Assembly (NCBI RefSeq): GCF_963678975.1 | Contig: NC_089275.1 | Span: 33,987,116 to 34,051,115 of the forward strand | Reading direction: 5' to 3' | Length of the DNA stretch: 64,000 bases | Source of the DNA: Dysidea avara | Lineage: Eukaryota; Porifera; Demospongiae; Dictyoceratida; Dysideidae | In this document: piece after piece, positions 45,101-60,100 of the stretch | Numbering within the stretch: position 1 is the first letter of the stretch | How the letters are laid out: every line of letters begins with the position of its first letter | The notes under the pieces: model-generated | The model's input: the letters and a program-made list of their open reading frames with translations, nothing else | What the model was told of the DNA's origin: nothing | Databases searched by the model: none | Position numbers and translations under genes: made by a program

Positions 45101-48100
45101 TTACACCACACTTGATAGCAGAAGGAGTTCTAGTACCAGCAGATGAAGAAGAAATAAATTTTGCTAGTTCATCAGCAAAGAAAGCACAGATAGTACTTTT
45201 GAAGATTGCTGGTTCTCTGGATGCTCGTTTACCTGAACCATTTTATAAACTAATCACAGTAATGAAATCCCATGGCAATAATGCTTTAAAGCAGTTGGCT
45301 ACAGTAATTGAAAATGAGATAGTGGATTCATCAACTGCTGATGATGCAAGTAAGTTGTTATATCTTTGAAAAATACGATTATGAGTCGGTATATAGATCT
45401 GTGCAGTATGGAATTTTTTTTTTTTGCTACAGATAATTTTGCATACTCAACAGTGACTGAATACACCCATAGCATTAAAAATCACAATTTTGGCAAAATT
45501 TAGCTTTCATGCATAAAATTCATAGTATTATAGAGATGAAGAAGAATGTTAAGTTAGCATTAAGTGATAGTAATAACAACATTACTTGTATTTAAGTTAG
45601 TCACTTTAGCATAATAGCATGTTAATCTTAGCTACGGACATTTCTGAGATACGGACAGTAGTTTGTACCAGACCACCTGGATAAGAGAGGTTCCACTGTA
45701 CTAAGGATCAGGTTTTTGCTTTCTGGCCAACAATATCACCCTAAACCAGTCTGAATACCTTAATGGTGCCAGGTTAGGTATAAGTAAGCCCAAAAGTGAA
45801 TCAGTGTGACCCAAATGCTTCCTATAAATTGGTTACATTTTTTAATTTAGTGGAATTTCTGCTGACAATGCCTGACTGACATATGTACTAATCACTTTAG
45901 ACAGGTGTACCTTGATAACAGCTAAGGCTATGGGCCAGCTTTTTCACTGTTAGACATCCGACAGGTGCCTTTTGGCATACCACAGTATGTACAATACACA
46001 CACCACAAACTTACCTTGGTCGTTCGTGTCCCAGTTCTTTTCACTGACAACACAAGGAGCAATGGCTACAGCTTCCCTGTGGCTGGCTAGCTGGTATGCT
46101 TATCATCCGTATCTTCCGTAGCAACTACATTGATCACAGAGACACTTTTGTACTGTTCTTCATTTGTCACACTGTGCAACAGGTGGAATACTGCTGAAAA
46201 CAAAATTTAAAGGTCACTTAACTTTTCAGTAATTGACTGTTGGGAAGTGCATTTAGATACAAAAATTAATGCTGTGCCATTCTTTTGTTTAGTGCTGTGA
46301 CAAGTATCTATGGAAGAGCCCCACCTGTTGGGTACAGCCACTTTACGATCAGCAATTTGAGTTTAAGCCAGCCCAATCTCATATTCCAAAATCTCTGCTA
46401 GTAATAGCTCTACAAGTTAGTCATAATTATGTTACAAAAACAAGTACGAGGAAAAATTAGTAACTTTAAGGTGGATTAGGGATCAAAGTAAAAGGGAATA
46501 GCTAAAAAGGAATGAAACAAGAGGCTGCGGACATTTAATCCTTATACACTGTACTTCAATTATACCCATGACTAAGTTGGGGATTAAATGTCCACTAGTA
46601 TATCTGCACGTACGTAAGTACAGGCTAGTACATCTGCAGGTATGGCAGCTTTTTTTCACTGCTTTTTAGTTATTCCCTTGTTTCACTACTATTTTTCTTT
46701 GATCCCAAATTCAACTTAAAATTCCTAATTTTCCTTTGTACTTCTATATATTATGTGACCGTCTCTAAAAAACCAGTCTTATCACTTATTAATTAAAGGT
46801 ATAGAGAAATGCCAGTTGCAAGCATTTAGAGCATTGTACGTAGCTCGCCAATGGTTAAAGCTACATGTATCAAATTCTCAAAATAATTTTACACCAATTC
46901 CCTAGCATCCACTATACAAGTAGACAACAGCTAAGCTTTCTGCCATTTTACATAGTTAACTCAAAGTTGACTGTAACAGGCAAGCTCTAATAGGGGTGGT
47001 GGTGGAGGGAGGGCAAGAGGTAGTTCAAAGAGGAACATGTAGGTATGTATTCGGCCAAATTATGGGCCATCCATATCTGAAGAGTGGCTAAAATGGTAGG
47101 AAATTTACAGCACAGGCTTTTATTTGACACCACAAAGCTGTACAGCCACATACAGCCATCCTCAGGTTAGTCAGAGCTCCATTAACACCTCAAACCACTC
47201 GTACGGCTTGCCACTAGACTTCAGAAAAGCAGACTACTCAAACCTCGCTGATATTGACAGTGAAACTTGTTCATGTAGCTTTGTGCAGTATTCGTGGTAA
47301 AAAATCAAACCTGTTGTTGTGACCGGTTCTCCCAGACCCATTCACATATATCAAATTTCATGTCATTAATAATAAATATCATGATTTTTTTATATGCAAG
47401 GTTAATGATTCAACTTAAGGTTTCAATTTGAAAGTGTATGAATACCATATCAGAGTAGCTGACTGTTATATTAGAGTGTTTGACTGCTCCATTAAGAGAA
47501 TCTCAATGTTTGAGTGCCTAATCTACAACTTCATTGTTCAATGAGATGTGTAGAGCAAAATATAACACGTACGTATTCTAGAGAAAGAGAAGTAGCCATT
47601 AATCATGCTATACATGATCATTAGTACCTATAATATCAATATTGTGATATATCATTTCACAAAAGATTGGATGATACAAGTTTGTAGGTATTGTTTTAAT
47701 TAATACATATACCATGTAATGCTGAGTTACTGTCCACCGCTAGACACACATGCAGACTTAGGCAACCATCGGCAAGCTGAAGGGTGTGCACCTAGTTAAA
47801 AGATCAGCCAAAATAAAAATCAAGCAACAGAATACTATGCACATTTTCCAGGAAATAATACCTTGCAACAATGATGATATTTTAATAATAATTTATGCAG
47901 CAGAGGGGAAGTCACTACAGAGCATTCATGGCATGGTCACTCCCCAGGGCTGTAAAAATGCATTATCACCTAGCAACCAAGTGGTAGTTGTTATTAGTAG
48001 AATAAACTAGCCATCAATAGATAAACAGCAACCTTTAGGCAGGCAATTGGAAACAGTGGAAATGGAAACCGGAAACGGAAAGTGGAATGGAAAACGGAAA

Positions 48101-51100
48101 TGATCAAATCGTCATAGTAATCTACCCTAGAGTAAACCCTTGTTTAGTGGCCACCTTTTAAAGACCGCCTTCTTATAAAGACCACTTCTGTACCACCTTC
48201 TTATAAAGACCACTTCTGTACAAAGACCACATTATAATTAGATTTCAAATATGACTAAGGATCACTTCGTGGTCACCTTTGATAAAGACCACTTCTTTAC
48301 ATGGTAATATTTGGTAAGCTTCAAACATGTATTCCATGACTCATATCAATGTCATCTCTTTGTCTACAGTTCACTCAAGTCATATACGTACCATCATTGC
48401 TTAGTTTGTACCAGCATAGATAGTAATATGGTACCAGAATTTGTCATACAATATATTCCAAGTCTCATAGGGGATGATGATCTTAAGACCCTAGTCTTTT
48501 AGCTGTTTTAATATAGACATAGGATGTTTGGAACCTAGCTGTTATTGCAATGTGAAGAGGTGGTCTTTGTAAAGAGGTGATCGTTGTACAGATGTGATCT
48601 ATAAAAGGTGACCAGTATGCCTTAGCATCTGTGAGATCTAATTACAAATTACAATGTGGTCTTTGTGCAGAGGTGGTCTTTATAAGAAGGTGGTTTTTAA
48701 GGGGTGGCCACTAAACAAGGGTTTTACTCTAGGGTACATTTATATGACAATTTGACCATTTCTGTTTTCCATTTCCACTTTCTGTTTCCAGTTTCCATTT
48801 CCACTGTTTCCGATTACCCCTTTAGTCTCCCTCCTTGTGCTGTTATCTAACCCAAACTTCATTATGGTCAATAAACTACAAGCCACACGACCAATTTGGG
48901 CTGTTTGGAAAATGGTACCCCGATAATGGAGGTCTGGATAAGGGAGGCTCCACTGTATATACCTACAGTACTATACTGTACTGTATGAAGTCATAATAGC
49001 AAATTTCAATACTGCCCAGTTCTATTTTATGTATGTATGCATATAATCATGGCACGATTAAGCATGAATTCAATTACTTTTTGTAGTTTTGAGTACATAT
49101 ACTTCCAGTGTCGTTACTGTGTGCTAAATACACGTCCACTTTGTTGGCATTACCCATGCAAATGTGTATATTGTTAGTTTTCTCAGTATAAAGTTCACAC
49201 TAATGTATTTTTCTATTCTAATAAAATGTATTGAGTAAAATTACAATAAATTATGCAAGGGTTAATAGGTACCTGCATCATTCAGTGAAGCAAGTATCAA
49301 AATGGAACCTACTGTACCTACTTACCAACTTGTTTATGACATAGCCAGGAAGACTATATTTCTGATAGCAGTGAATTTTGCAATTTTTACTCATTACCAT
49401 ACAATTTATCCCACAATACATATGTAGTTGCTACAGACCCAAGGATAGGGATATGAATCACATACTGTATGTATGCATCTATGCATGGGACTGTTTATGC
49501 ATGGATTACAGTACGTAAAACATGCACATGATATAATTATTATGCTTGTACATATGAATTTAGAAACTTCTCAAGAAAAGCCTAAACCTGAACAACTTGA
49601 TATATCTCACCCGAGTATTGAATTTGGAACTCTTATTGCGGAGATTGCTGAAATCCTTCAAGAAGAGGTCAAGTCTAATCTAAAAAGACTGACCACTGTA
49701 TGCTACAGTATCACTTCAAAGGGAAACTCCTTATTATTCAATTCTGCAGAAATAGCAAAAATCAAAGCATGCGAATCGGTCCATGACTTGTTCTATGAGC
49801 TCCGTGGTCACTGGAGATATGACGATCACCCTCTGCTGTATGCTATAGTTAAACAGTCAGGGTCTAAGAAGGCAATGGGAAAGCTGGAAATGTATAGGAG
49901 TAAAATAAAGTACCACCAAAAGGTGCAAAATATTTATGATCACTCTGTGTCCAGCAAAACACCACTTCCTGATGGGTACACCAGGATGGTAGCCATTGTT
50001 GAGAAGAATTACAATGAAATCACCAAAAAGGAATATGAAGAGATAGAAACAATGTTGCTTGGTAATTTTGGTGGTCCAGCACTTCGTCCTCCTACATTTT
50101 GGCCAACCCATTCTACTAAGATCGTCTGGTACATTCCAACTGAAGCTGTTGGTAGTGTGCTTAAAATGGCATACCACGCTACAGAAATGTTTCCTTTGCT
50201 GTCCATATCATTCTTTGAAGTTGATGGAGTAATTATATGGAACAAAAAGTGGCCCACTTTACAAGTATGTATATACATGTGTGTACAGAATATTAATTAT
50301 GTACAGTAAATAATTCACAGCATACTGCAATTTTGTGCTTATAACTGTGCGTACTACTACAACAAGTACACAGAAAAATTTGGAATTTTCAACTAGAGTA
50401 GGGACCATAGCGCATCCATAAAAAGTACTGAAACAAGCTGGAGTAGTGGATGATATTAAATCACAGTAAAACAATAGGAAGTGTTATATCCCTACTGTAC
50501 ATTTCCATTATGGTATCTTGAGCACAGTAGGGATATAACACTTCTTATTGTTTTACTGTGATTTAATATTGTGCCTACTCCAACTTGTTTCAGTACTTTT
50601 TATGGATGCGCTATGGTCCCTACTCTAGTTGAAAATTCCAAATTTTTCTGTGTACTTGTTTGTTAACTTTTTTGTAAATAAATTATTATGACTGGTGAAC
50701 CCATGGATACTGCATCTGAAATGGCACCGCGCACCTTAATTATCATCTGAAAAGTGAAGTATCCATTACGCTTCGTTGTCAGCTATGTTCAACCCATTAG
50801 GTAGCATTTCAAGTAAAGAACTGTTCGAAAAGCACCTCTGCAATCCATGCATACCGAAAGAAAGAAATAGTGCTGCGCAGCCCAGTTATGTCAGTTATCG
50901 TCTGAAAAGTCAAGTATCCATTACGCTTCATTGTCAGCTGTTTTCAACCCATTACACTGCAGTATGAATCAAGAACTGTTTGAAAAGCATCTCTGCTATC
51001 AAAGTAGCGACTATGACAAATACAGACGATTTATGTTATGAAGGGAAGCCATCACGTGCTATTGCCAGATTGACACTTTTTGCTGTCAGTAAAGATGAAT

Positions 51101-54100
51101 GGGACACAAAGGACGACACTGGTAAGTCCATGAAGAATGCATTGTACGTGCTGCGGTATGCCAAAAGGCACCTCACGGGCTGAAGCGACATCGAACACTG
51201 AAAAAATCAAGCCCATAGCCTTAGCCATTATCGAGTTACGCTTGTCTTGAGGCTTCAGTCAGTCAGCCAGGCAGTCAATCAGTAGAAAATTCTGTTAAAT
51301 AAAGTGTTTTTAAAATTCTGTAGCAACTTCTTGAAAGTATTTCGAGTTGATCTGAAAGCTTGTTTGGGCTTAGTTTTACCTAACCAATACTGCCTCATCA
51401 TCGTCAGGGAAGAACGAAGCTGGCTTTTGGGTGATGTTATTTTGTGGACCACGCCTACTCCTTTGTGGTCCCTACTATACACTACTATCGTAGTGTATGA
51501 TATGATATTTTGACACACTTATAGGAGTTAAAACAAGATAATGAATCAAAAACAGTTGCTTTGTCCACAAAGGAAGAAACGGTTACTTCCTTGAAAACTG
51601 CTATTGAAAAATTAGAATCTGAAAATCAGCAGTTACAAAAGCAGGTGAGAAGTAATATACATAATTATATGCATACAAGTACACGAAAAAATTAGGTATT
51701 TTCAATTAGAGTAGGGACCATAGCACATCCATAAAAAAGTACTGAAACAAGTTGGAGTAGTCCATGATATTAGATCACAGTAAAACATTAAGAAGTGTTA
51801 TATCCCTACTGTGACCGTAACGGAAATGTACAGTAGGGACATAACACTTCTTATTGTTTTACTGTGATTTAATATCATGGACTACTCCAACTTGTTTCAG
51901 TATTTTTTATCGATGTGCTATGGTCCCTACTGTAGTTAAAAATTCCATTTTTTTGTATACTTGTTTTTTAATTTTTTTAATCAAGACACACGATAGTGTG
52001 TTGTGCGGCCAAGTACAGCCAGTGTGGGCGCGCGACAGACAAGTGTGTATTTTACAGGAACCAAGAAAATGCCTTTTTCACACATCCGTAGCTTCATAAT
52101 GGCTGGACAGAAATTTACCATTTTTGCTGTGGAAACTCCCTCGGAGTGGGGCACCTCCCATTTCAATTTTTGCGCTGAATCCGCCAGGCCATCACTGAGA
52201 TATGCACCTTCAAAGTTCGTCTCAGTTTCTTCATATTTTTCTTTATCTTCTTCTTTTTGCACCACTTAGAAAAATTGCTATAACTCGCTCATGCTTTAGT
52301 TGATTTTCTTCAAATTTGGAAGGCTGTAAAAACGTAATTTAGCACGTTTACAGTCCAATTTTGTACATTTCACATAAAGAACAAGGGAGTTACATGCGAT
52401 TTTTGAAAAATTTGATAGCAATTGTTTTGTCATGGCTACAGGGTAAATTGTTTGAAGGAATCACTTGAAAATCGTTCTGTACATGGAGTAACCATCGTAG
52501 TGCAAACCTTTTGTGGTTTGAAAGAAATTGCACTAACAATCATGGAGTTATAACAAAAACGCCAACCATATGTAAAATGCACATTATCCGAGTTTTGCTA
52601 ATAAAAAAAGCCAAAAAATAATACTTACCACACTTACCAGGCAAACTAGTTAACGGAATCAGCTGAAATCAGGTAGAGAGGTCGATAAATCATTTTAGAG
52701 TGATCTTACAGTGGTTTACAAGGAATCAGATTAAAATCTACTGAGTTACACTATGAAAGTGGACTAGGTATAACAAATGTGCGATCGAGACACTCTAATA
52801 GTACAGTAACCCTAATAGAACGTTCAGCTGCACAATAAGTCACTCTGTTAGAACGTTCAGCTACAATCAAGTCACCGTTCAGCTAACAACATAGGGAGTT
52901 CAAGTCACCCTTCAATTAGTATCAAAAACAAATAGCCCTGTAGAGAGTTCAGTTACAAACAGTGTTGGGCAAGTTACTGTGTAAAAGTAACTAGTTACAT
53001 ATTACATATTACTTGCAACTGAACTATTTCGTTACAGTTACATATTACCCATAAAGTAAAGTAACTGTAATAATATTACATATTATATTACTTTGTGTCC
53101 ACAGCCTTAAGCTGTCACGTGTGGAACTACCACCTTATCACGTGACATGATTGCGTTGTTGGACAATGTGCAAATCTTGGTTATAAGTAAGAAGCTAGTG
53201 ATTAAGCTTCATTTAGTAGGCCTCGTTACTTCGTTGTGGTCAGGCGTTACTCAGAGGATTACTAACGAGATTAGTAACTTCGTTACTTTTAGTAATAATA
53301 TTACGTAATATTAGACTCGTTACAGTAATTATATTACTTAGGTAACGCGTTACATTTGTAAGTAAAGTATCTTGCGTTATATTACCTGTTTTCATAGCGT
53401 ATTTCGTTATATTACTTTGTTACCACAAAAGTAATAATATTACGTAACGCGTTACATAAGTAACGCGTTACTCCCAACACTGGTTACAAACAGGTCACCT
53501 TGTAGAGAGTTCAACTGCAAACAAGTCACCCTGAAGACAGTTCAGCAGCAAACGAATCACTCCATAGAGAGTTCAGTTACGCTTCAAGTCACCCTGTAAA
53601 GAGCTCAGTAGTGATCAGCTAGAAACATATCACCCTGTAGAAAGATCAGCTAGAAACAAGTCACCTTGGAGAGAGTTTAGCTGGAAACAAGCCACCCATA
53701 GAGAGAATTCAGCTACATTTCGTAGAGTGTTTCAGCTAGAAATAAGCAACCATGTGGAGAGTTCAGCTACAAACAAACACTTTCAGTAAAAAAATCAGCT
53801 AGAAGCAAGTTATCCTGCAAAGAGTTCAAATCCATTTGAAATCACTCTGTAGAGAGTCAAGTAACCTTGTAAAGAGATAAGCTACATTTCAAATCATCCT
53901 GTAGAGAGATCAGCTTGATCGAAATCACCCTGTAGAGAGATGTGGTAGAAATAAGTAACCCCGTAGAGAAATCAGTTAGAAACAATTCACCCTGTAGAGA
54001 TCAGCTAGAAACAAATTACCCTGTAAAGAGGTCAGCCAGAAACAAGTCACCCTGTAGAGAGTTGAGCTGGAAACTGTAGAGAAATCCACTAGAGACAATT

Positions 54101-57100
54101 CACCCTGTACAGATCAGCTAGAAACAAATCACCCTGTAGGGAGATCAGCTCAACACAAATCACCCTGTAGAGAGATCTGGTAGAAACAAGTCACCCTGTA
54201 GAGAAATTAGCTAGAAACTATTCACCCTGTAGAGATCACCTAGAAACAAGTCATTCTGTAGAGAGATCAGCTAGAAATAAGTTACCCTGTAGACAGTTCA
54301 ACTAGAAAAAAGTAACCTGTAGAGCGATCAGCTAAAAACAAACCACCTAGAGAGAATTCAGCTACATTTCTTTGAGTGATTCAGCTAGAAATAAGTAACC
54401 CTGTAGAGAGTTCAGCCACAAACAAACTCTTTCAGTAGAGAGATTAGCTGGAAACAAGTTATCCTGCACAGGGTTCATCAGCTTCGTTTGAAGTCACCCT
54501 GTAGAGAGATCAGCTAGAAACAAATCACCCTGTAGAAATATCAGCTTGAAACAAACCACGCTGTTGAAAGATTAGTCAGAAACAAGTCACCCTGTAGAAA
54601 GATCAGACAGAATGAAGTCTGCACTGTGAACAGTGCCATGTAACACCTATGGATTATCCATGAGCAGTAAAATAATCCCCATTAAGTGCCATGAAAGTCA
54701 TTTCATTAATATTTAATACCCATGCCATGAAATACTCATGATTTCATGGTAATTTTATAGCACTGACAAATTATTTCATGGCACAAGAAAATTTCATGAT
54801 TGCAGTGTCCATGAATTGTCAAATTTTCATAGGCAGTGTCCTTGAAAACTACATGAAATTTTATGGTTTACCATCGCATTTTCATAGGCTTTTTTCTGGG
54901 TGTTCAGCTAGAAGTAAATCAGATCAGCTAGAAAAAATCATGCTGTAGAGAGATCAACTAGAAAAATCTCTCTTATTATAATAGAGAGATCAGCTAGAAA
55001 CAATGTACCGTGTAGAGTGAGGCTGTGGGAGGTCAGTGTGATCAAGTCACCCCGTAAGAGTCCAACTACTTTTCAAGTCACCGAATGGAGAATCCAACTA
55101 TGAATAAATTTCTCAGTAGAAAGATCAGCTAGAAATAAATCACCCTGCACAGTATTCAGTTAGAAACAAATCTCCCTGTAGAGAGATCAGTTAGGCAAGT
55201 TACCCTGTTACCTGCAAAGAGTTCAACTATTTTTCAAGTCACCCTGTAGAGAGCTCAGTAGAAACAAGCAGCCCTGTAGAGAGATCAGCTAGAAACAAAT
55301 AACGCTGTAGAGAGATCAGCCAAAAACAAATTACCCTGTAGAGAAATCAACTGGATCAAGTCACCCAGAAGGGTGTTCAACTACATTTCAAGTCACCCTG
55401 TAGAGAGTGTAGCTAGAAACAAGTCACCCTCTAGAAAAATCAGCTAGAAACAAGTCACCCTGTATAGAGTTCAGTTGGAAACAAGTCACCCTGTAGAAAG
55501 ATCAGCTAGAAACAATTCACCCTTTAGAGATCGGCTAGAAACAAATCACCCTGTAGAGAGATCAGTTAGAAACAAGTCACCCTGTAAATAGATCAACTGG
55601 AAACTGGAGAGAATTCAGCGACATTTCATAGAGTGTTTCAGCTAGAAATAAGCCACCATGTGGTGAGTTCAACTACAAACCATTCACCATGTAGTCAAAG
55701 AGTACAGTTACATTATGAGGCTCCCTATAGAAAAGAACTACATACACATTTCCCTGTAGCTGCAAACAGTTTAACCTGTGTGACTTATTTTTATGATCAA
55801 TCAACAAAATTAAACATTATTGCCTAAAGTACATGTAGATAAACAAATCATTGAAATCTTCTTCATAATAATCTTCTCTCTAGATCTGTGGTAAAGAAAA
55901 AGACAAGTTAAAAGAAATGCCTAAAGCTGGCCATAGGCTGGTTTTAGGTTATGAAATTACAAAAAGAAGTGATATCTAATCAAAAACAGCCAAGCTTTAA
56001 AAAAAGGGTGCGACCTCCAAAAAAGCCAGGGTGAAAAAAGATGTGCGATCAAAAGTGGAAAGCGAAGAAATGGCTGTGATGGTAGGTTAATGGCAAAAAA
56101 TTTAATAGCAACAATTCAAGTGAATTTGGTGTTGCCTTCTCCACCAAATTTACTTGAATTGTCGTTATTAAACTTTTTGCCATTAACCTACCATCACAGC
56201 CATTTCTTGGCCGCCACCTTTGATTTCACATCTTTTTTCACCCTGGCTTTTTTGGAGGCCGCACCCTTTTTTTACAGCTTGGCTGTTTTTGATTAGATAA
56301 GTACATGAAAAGCTTTGGAGTTTTCAACTAGAGTAGGGACCATAACACATCCATAAAAAGTACCGAAACAAGTTGGAGTAGGCATGATATTAAATCACAG
56401 TAAAACAATAAGAAGTGTTATATCCCTACTGTGCTCAAGATACCACAATGGAAATGCACAGTAGGGATATAGCACTTCTTATTGTTTTACTGTGATTTAA
56501 TATCGTCCACTACTCCAGCTTATTTCAGTACTTTTTATTGATGTGCTATGGTCCCTACTCTAGTTGAAAATTCCAAATTTTTCTGTGTACTTGTTTGTTT
56601 AGTAATAAGGTTTAAGTGATACCTAGAGGTAAAGCTATAGGACAAAACAAACTGTTCAAGGTATAAACCCTTTGCATAACTTTATGGTAGTTACTTCTAT
56701 TCACTTCCAATAAAACCTTCATTCGATTCGCCATTTAATTTCAAATCAGGCTATATAGATGTGATTCATGTCACAATCATAAAGACATAGTGACAAGTTT
56801 GAATCATGGAAAATGTGAGTATTTGTTGTTCATCACTTGCTGTTACAGTAGTTACGTAAGTAAAACTTTTAGACTAAGGTACCATGTATGCCTGTATTGA
56901 ATAAACATGCATGTTTTATGTACCTTTAAGGGTTAATTGAAGGTAATTAATATGTATAATGAGGGAGCCAAGACATGCATAATTCTGTTTCTACCAGAAT
57001 TTTGCATCAAATAGATTTAGATATTCTGAATAGAGCATTTATTAGCTGCATAAAAACAGTCACTGCAAAGGCACAATGATCTAATGTTTAGTAATTCTTA

Positions 57101-60100
57101 GCAAAATTAGCTAAAGAATGCTACTGGAAAAATGTTGAACAATATAGATTAAAAATAACAGAATTGCTAGAAGGAAAAAGGGAGGAAGAAAAAAGCAAAA
57201 ATAGACATATGAATCCCTAAATCAGTTGCAGCACTTACAGTGTTTGTTTCTCCACATATATGTACTTATTGTGTACATGTGTCTACGTACACAGTTACAA
57301 CCTGAGCCAAAGACACCAAAGGAGGTACATATATAAATATTATTTTTATAACAGTGTATGTATATTATATTGTAGTAGATTAATTTAAAAATGATTCTAG
57401 CAACAGAAAGCAGTGAAACAAAAATTATTTGGTTTATTGTTGCAAAATCCCTACATTGACATGTTACCACTATCTGTTCAATGCTAAAGTAGGGCACATA
57501 CGTATACTAGCTCCCAATATTATTGTTTTGCTTCTTTTTTATCGCTGGAACCCTACTTCATTTCTAAATCATGATTTTAAGGTTTTTAACTTTTATGTTA
57601 TAGCTTTGACCAGATTTGTGAAAAGGGATCTTCCACACACATCCAATTCTGTGAACATAACTCAGTGCTCAAGAAACATAATAACCTGAAAAATATTCCA
57701 TCCACTAAGCTTTGTTGGTGCTCAGTACAAGTCAAAAGCCTTTTCCAATCTGAAGTTATGAGTCATCAAACTTAATGAATTGAATGTGTGTGCAAGACCC
57801 CTTTTCACAAATCTGGTCACATATTTTAGCTATGTGTATGGCTATGGTTGCTTTATTAGAGTATCTTGATCTTGCTGCTGAGCTATATGCAATATGTAGA
57901 TTAAAGGAGCATGGTTCAATGCTGTGTTTAAATTACTACTGATTGCAGCTGGTAGCTAATTAAGGTGAACTCTAATCATGGTGTGGCAGTGTGTTCTGAT
58001 TATTTATGGAGGTCTTATGTATGTGATCTTGCAGCTACGTATATACACAAATCTTCTCCTTCAAGTAGTCTTGTGGCGTCTATTGCTATTGTATTATTAT
58101 TATTGCAAGGAAACCATACAAATGCATTAATCTTCCATATTGATACTTCCTTACAAGAGCAAAAATGCAGAAAGCATCACTCGTTGGAACCAGAAAAGGC
58201 ACATGCCACTTTTTTTATTGTGGCATGAAATCTCGGTCATGCACTACTTTGTTTGGCCTGTAGCCTTTTTACTGTGGTCAGGCAGGCAGGATGACATGCT
58301 ATGAAATTCGAGTTGGCAATTTAAAATAAATATGTGAACGGCTGAGCAAAAACTGGCTGTTTTTGCACATTCCTTGAATTCCATTTTATTGTGTCTCTGT
58401 AATCGAAGAGTGGACAGCCAAAGCTTCAGCCTTTAATGGTCTTAACAGTGATAAACCTGATTTATACAGCAACAGTACGGGAAGTAAATTGCAGGTGATT
58501 AGATAATTTATCATACCCTGTGATTGCAACAAGCTACAAAGATGGGTGTTGGCTTAATTTGTGCACCATGAACTGGCAAAACAAATAAGGTACAGTGCTT
58601 TCCCTGTACTCCTCCATGTTGGCAAAGAAGAAGGCCATTCCAATTACCGTAAGAAATGACAGTGATGAACATTGTTTTTACCACATCATAAATTAACACC
58701 CATAACTCACGTATCCTTTGCTTTGCAAACAAAGACAAAGATTTTCTTACTCTCCTTAAAACAGGCGAATCCAGAGGTGTATAAGTTTAATTGATTTGAG
58801 CATAATTTCAGTGTGTACAAACGGAATTAAATCATGCATAAATTTTTCATGTAGTATGCGTATTTTTACCCAGTGTATTAATTTCAATACGGTTTTATGG
58901 CAAAATAAATTTTTGTGAAAATAGCCAGTTTTCACTCAGCGGGTCACAAATTTTATATCCAACTGTCTGTGTTTTCTTGTTTTTGATGCTGTGTTTCATG
59001 TTGAATGGACTAAGATTATTACTTAAATGTGATTTCATTATGAAAGATGTCACTAGGGTGACATTTACATAGAAGTGGAATTTTGGGTGGTGCTCATCAT
59101 TTTAGAGTAAACTCTACTAATTAATACTACCATACTGTTTGATAGGCTTGCATATACGCATACAGGCATGCTAACATAATTTAATGGGCTAGCAACAGTA
59201 TTGAGCGTGTAGTCTTTAAAAAATATACCATTAGATTCTTTGAGATTTTTAATCAATAGCGCTAACTGCAAAATATCAACTGATCAATCCACTACACATT
59301 AGTACCATGTGTATAAAAATCTCTTAGTGCGTACTTTTCTACACTTCAAAGAAATTATGTACATAGAACAAGATCTAGCACAGTAATAATTTTCTCAATA
59401 ATCTATAATCTTGATTTTGAAGGCATAATTTACCGAAAATATTGATTTTAAGTTAAAAGGCATGATCAGCAATAATTATTTATTGTATGTATCCATGCAC
59501 AGATTCTTGTATTTTAAAGCCATATCGTTGCATTAATCTAGTGAAAATAATAATGTATGTGAACATATATTAGGAAACAAAGGATGCTCAGTCAACAGCC
59601 AGTAAATCCCAGAGTCTTCATGCTATCAAGTCAGAAAGGGACTCTCTTCGACGAGATGTTAGCCAAATGGAGCTTACAATGAAAAAATTGAAAAATCAAC
59701 TGGAAGCTACAGAAAAAGAACTCAAAGACCAGAAGGTTCAAAATCCTTCAGTTCTGCATATCCCAATTAAGACATGTAATATTGTCATTATTACCATACA
59801 AAAACAGCTCAGCTGTATGCAGAGGGTGTAGCTTTCAAAAAGTGTGGGTATAAAAGAAATCAAAGTGGTAGCCATTTCATGGCTGCAATGATGTTAATGA
59901 TATAAAATTTTGTTAATGGCTTTGTGCATTATTGGGGCGAGCCTGAGCGAGTCCCACAATTGCAGTACTCGATTCGACCGTACGATCGTCGCATTCCCAA
60001 ACGTTTACGCAAAGAACACGGAAAGTCCCACACTGTTAGTAGTCCATTGGACCGTCGTATGACTTTTGCGTTCCCAAATGTTTACGCAAAGAATACGGAA

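Larger units (their letters stand above)
51981..55970 (+). mobile_element. composite element F with 31-bp minisatellite
   Basis: The 5' block (51981-52790) begins TCAAGACACACGATAGTGTG, where ACACAC-GATA-GTGTGT forms a 6-bp-stem hairpin, and matches 62193-62985. A minisatellite follows (about 52800-55620; unit roughly AGCTAGAAACAAATCACCCT plus GTAGAGAGATC), then a unique 3' block (to 55970) and MITE G. A hAT MITE and another insertion lie inside. The 5' block keeps a weak coding relic (KKMPFSHIRSF). The family is unassigned. Confidence 0.65.

Noticed and set aside
52800-55620. CRISPR-like array of regularly spaced repeats
   Set aside because: Units are contiguous 31-bp tandem repeats with drift, no unique spacers, and the context is eukaryotic; it is a minisatellite.
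57105-57210. Extra coiled-coil exon of gene B
   Set aside because: Composition fits, but the acceptor phase is wrong for the preceding exon and no donor precedes the in-frame stop.
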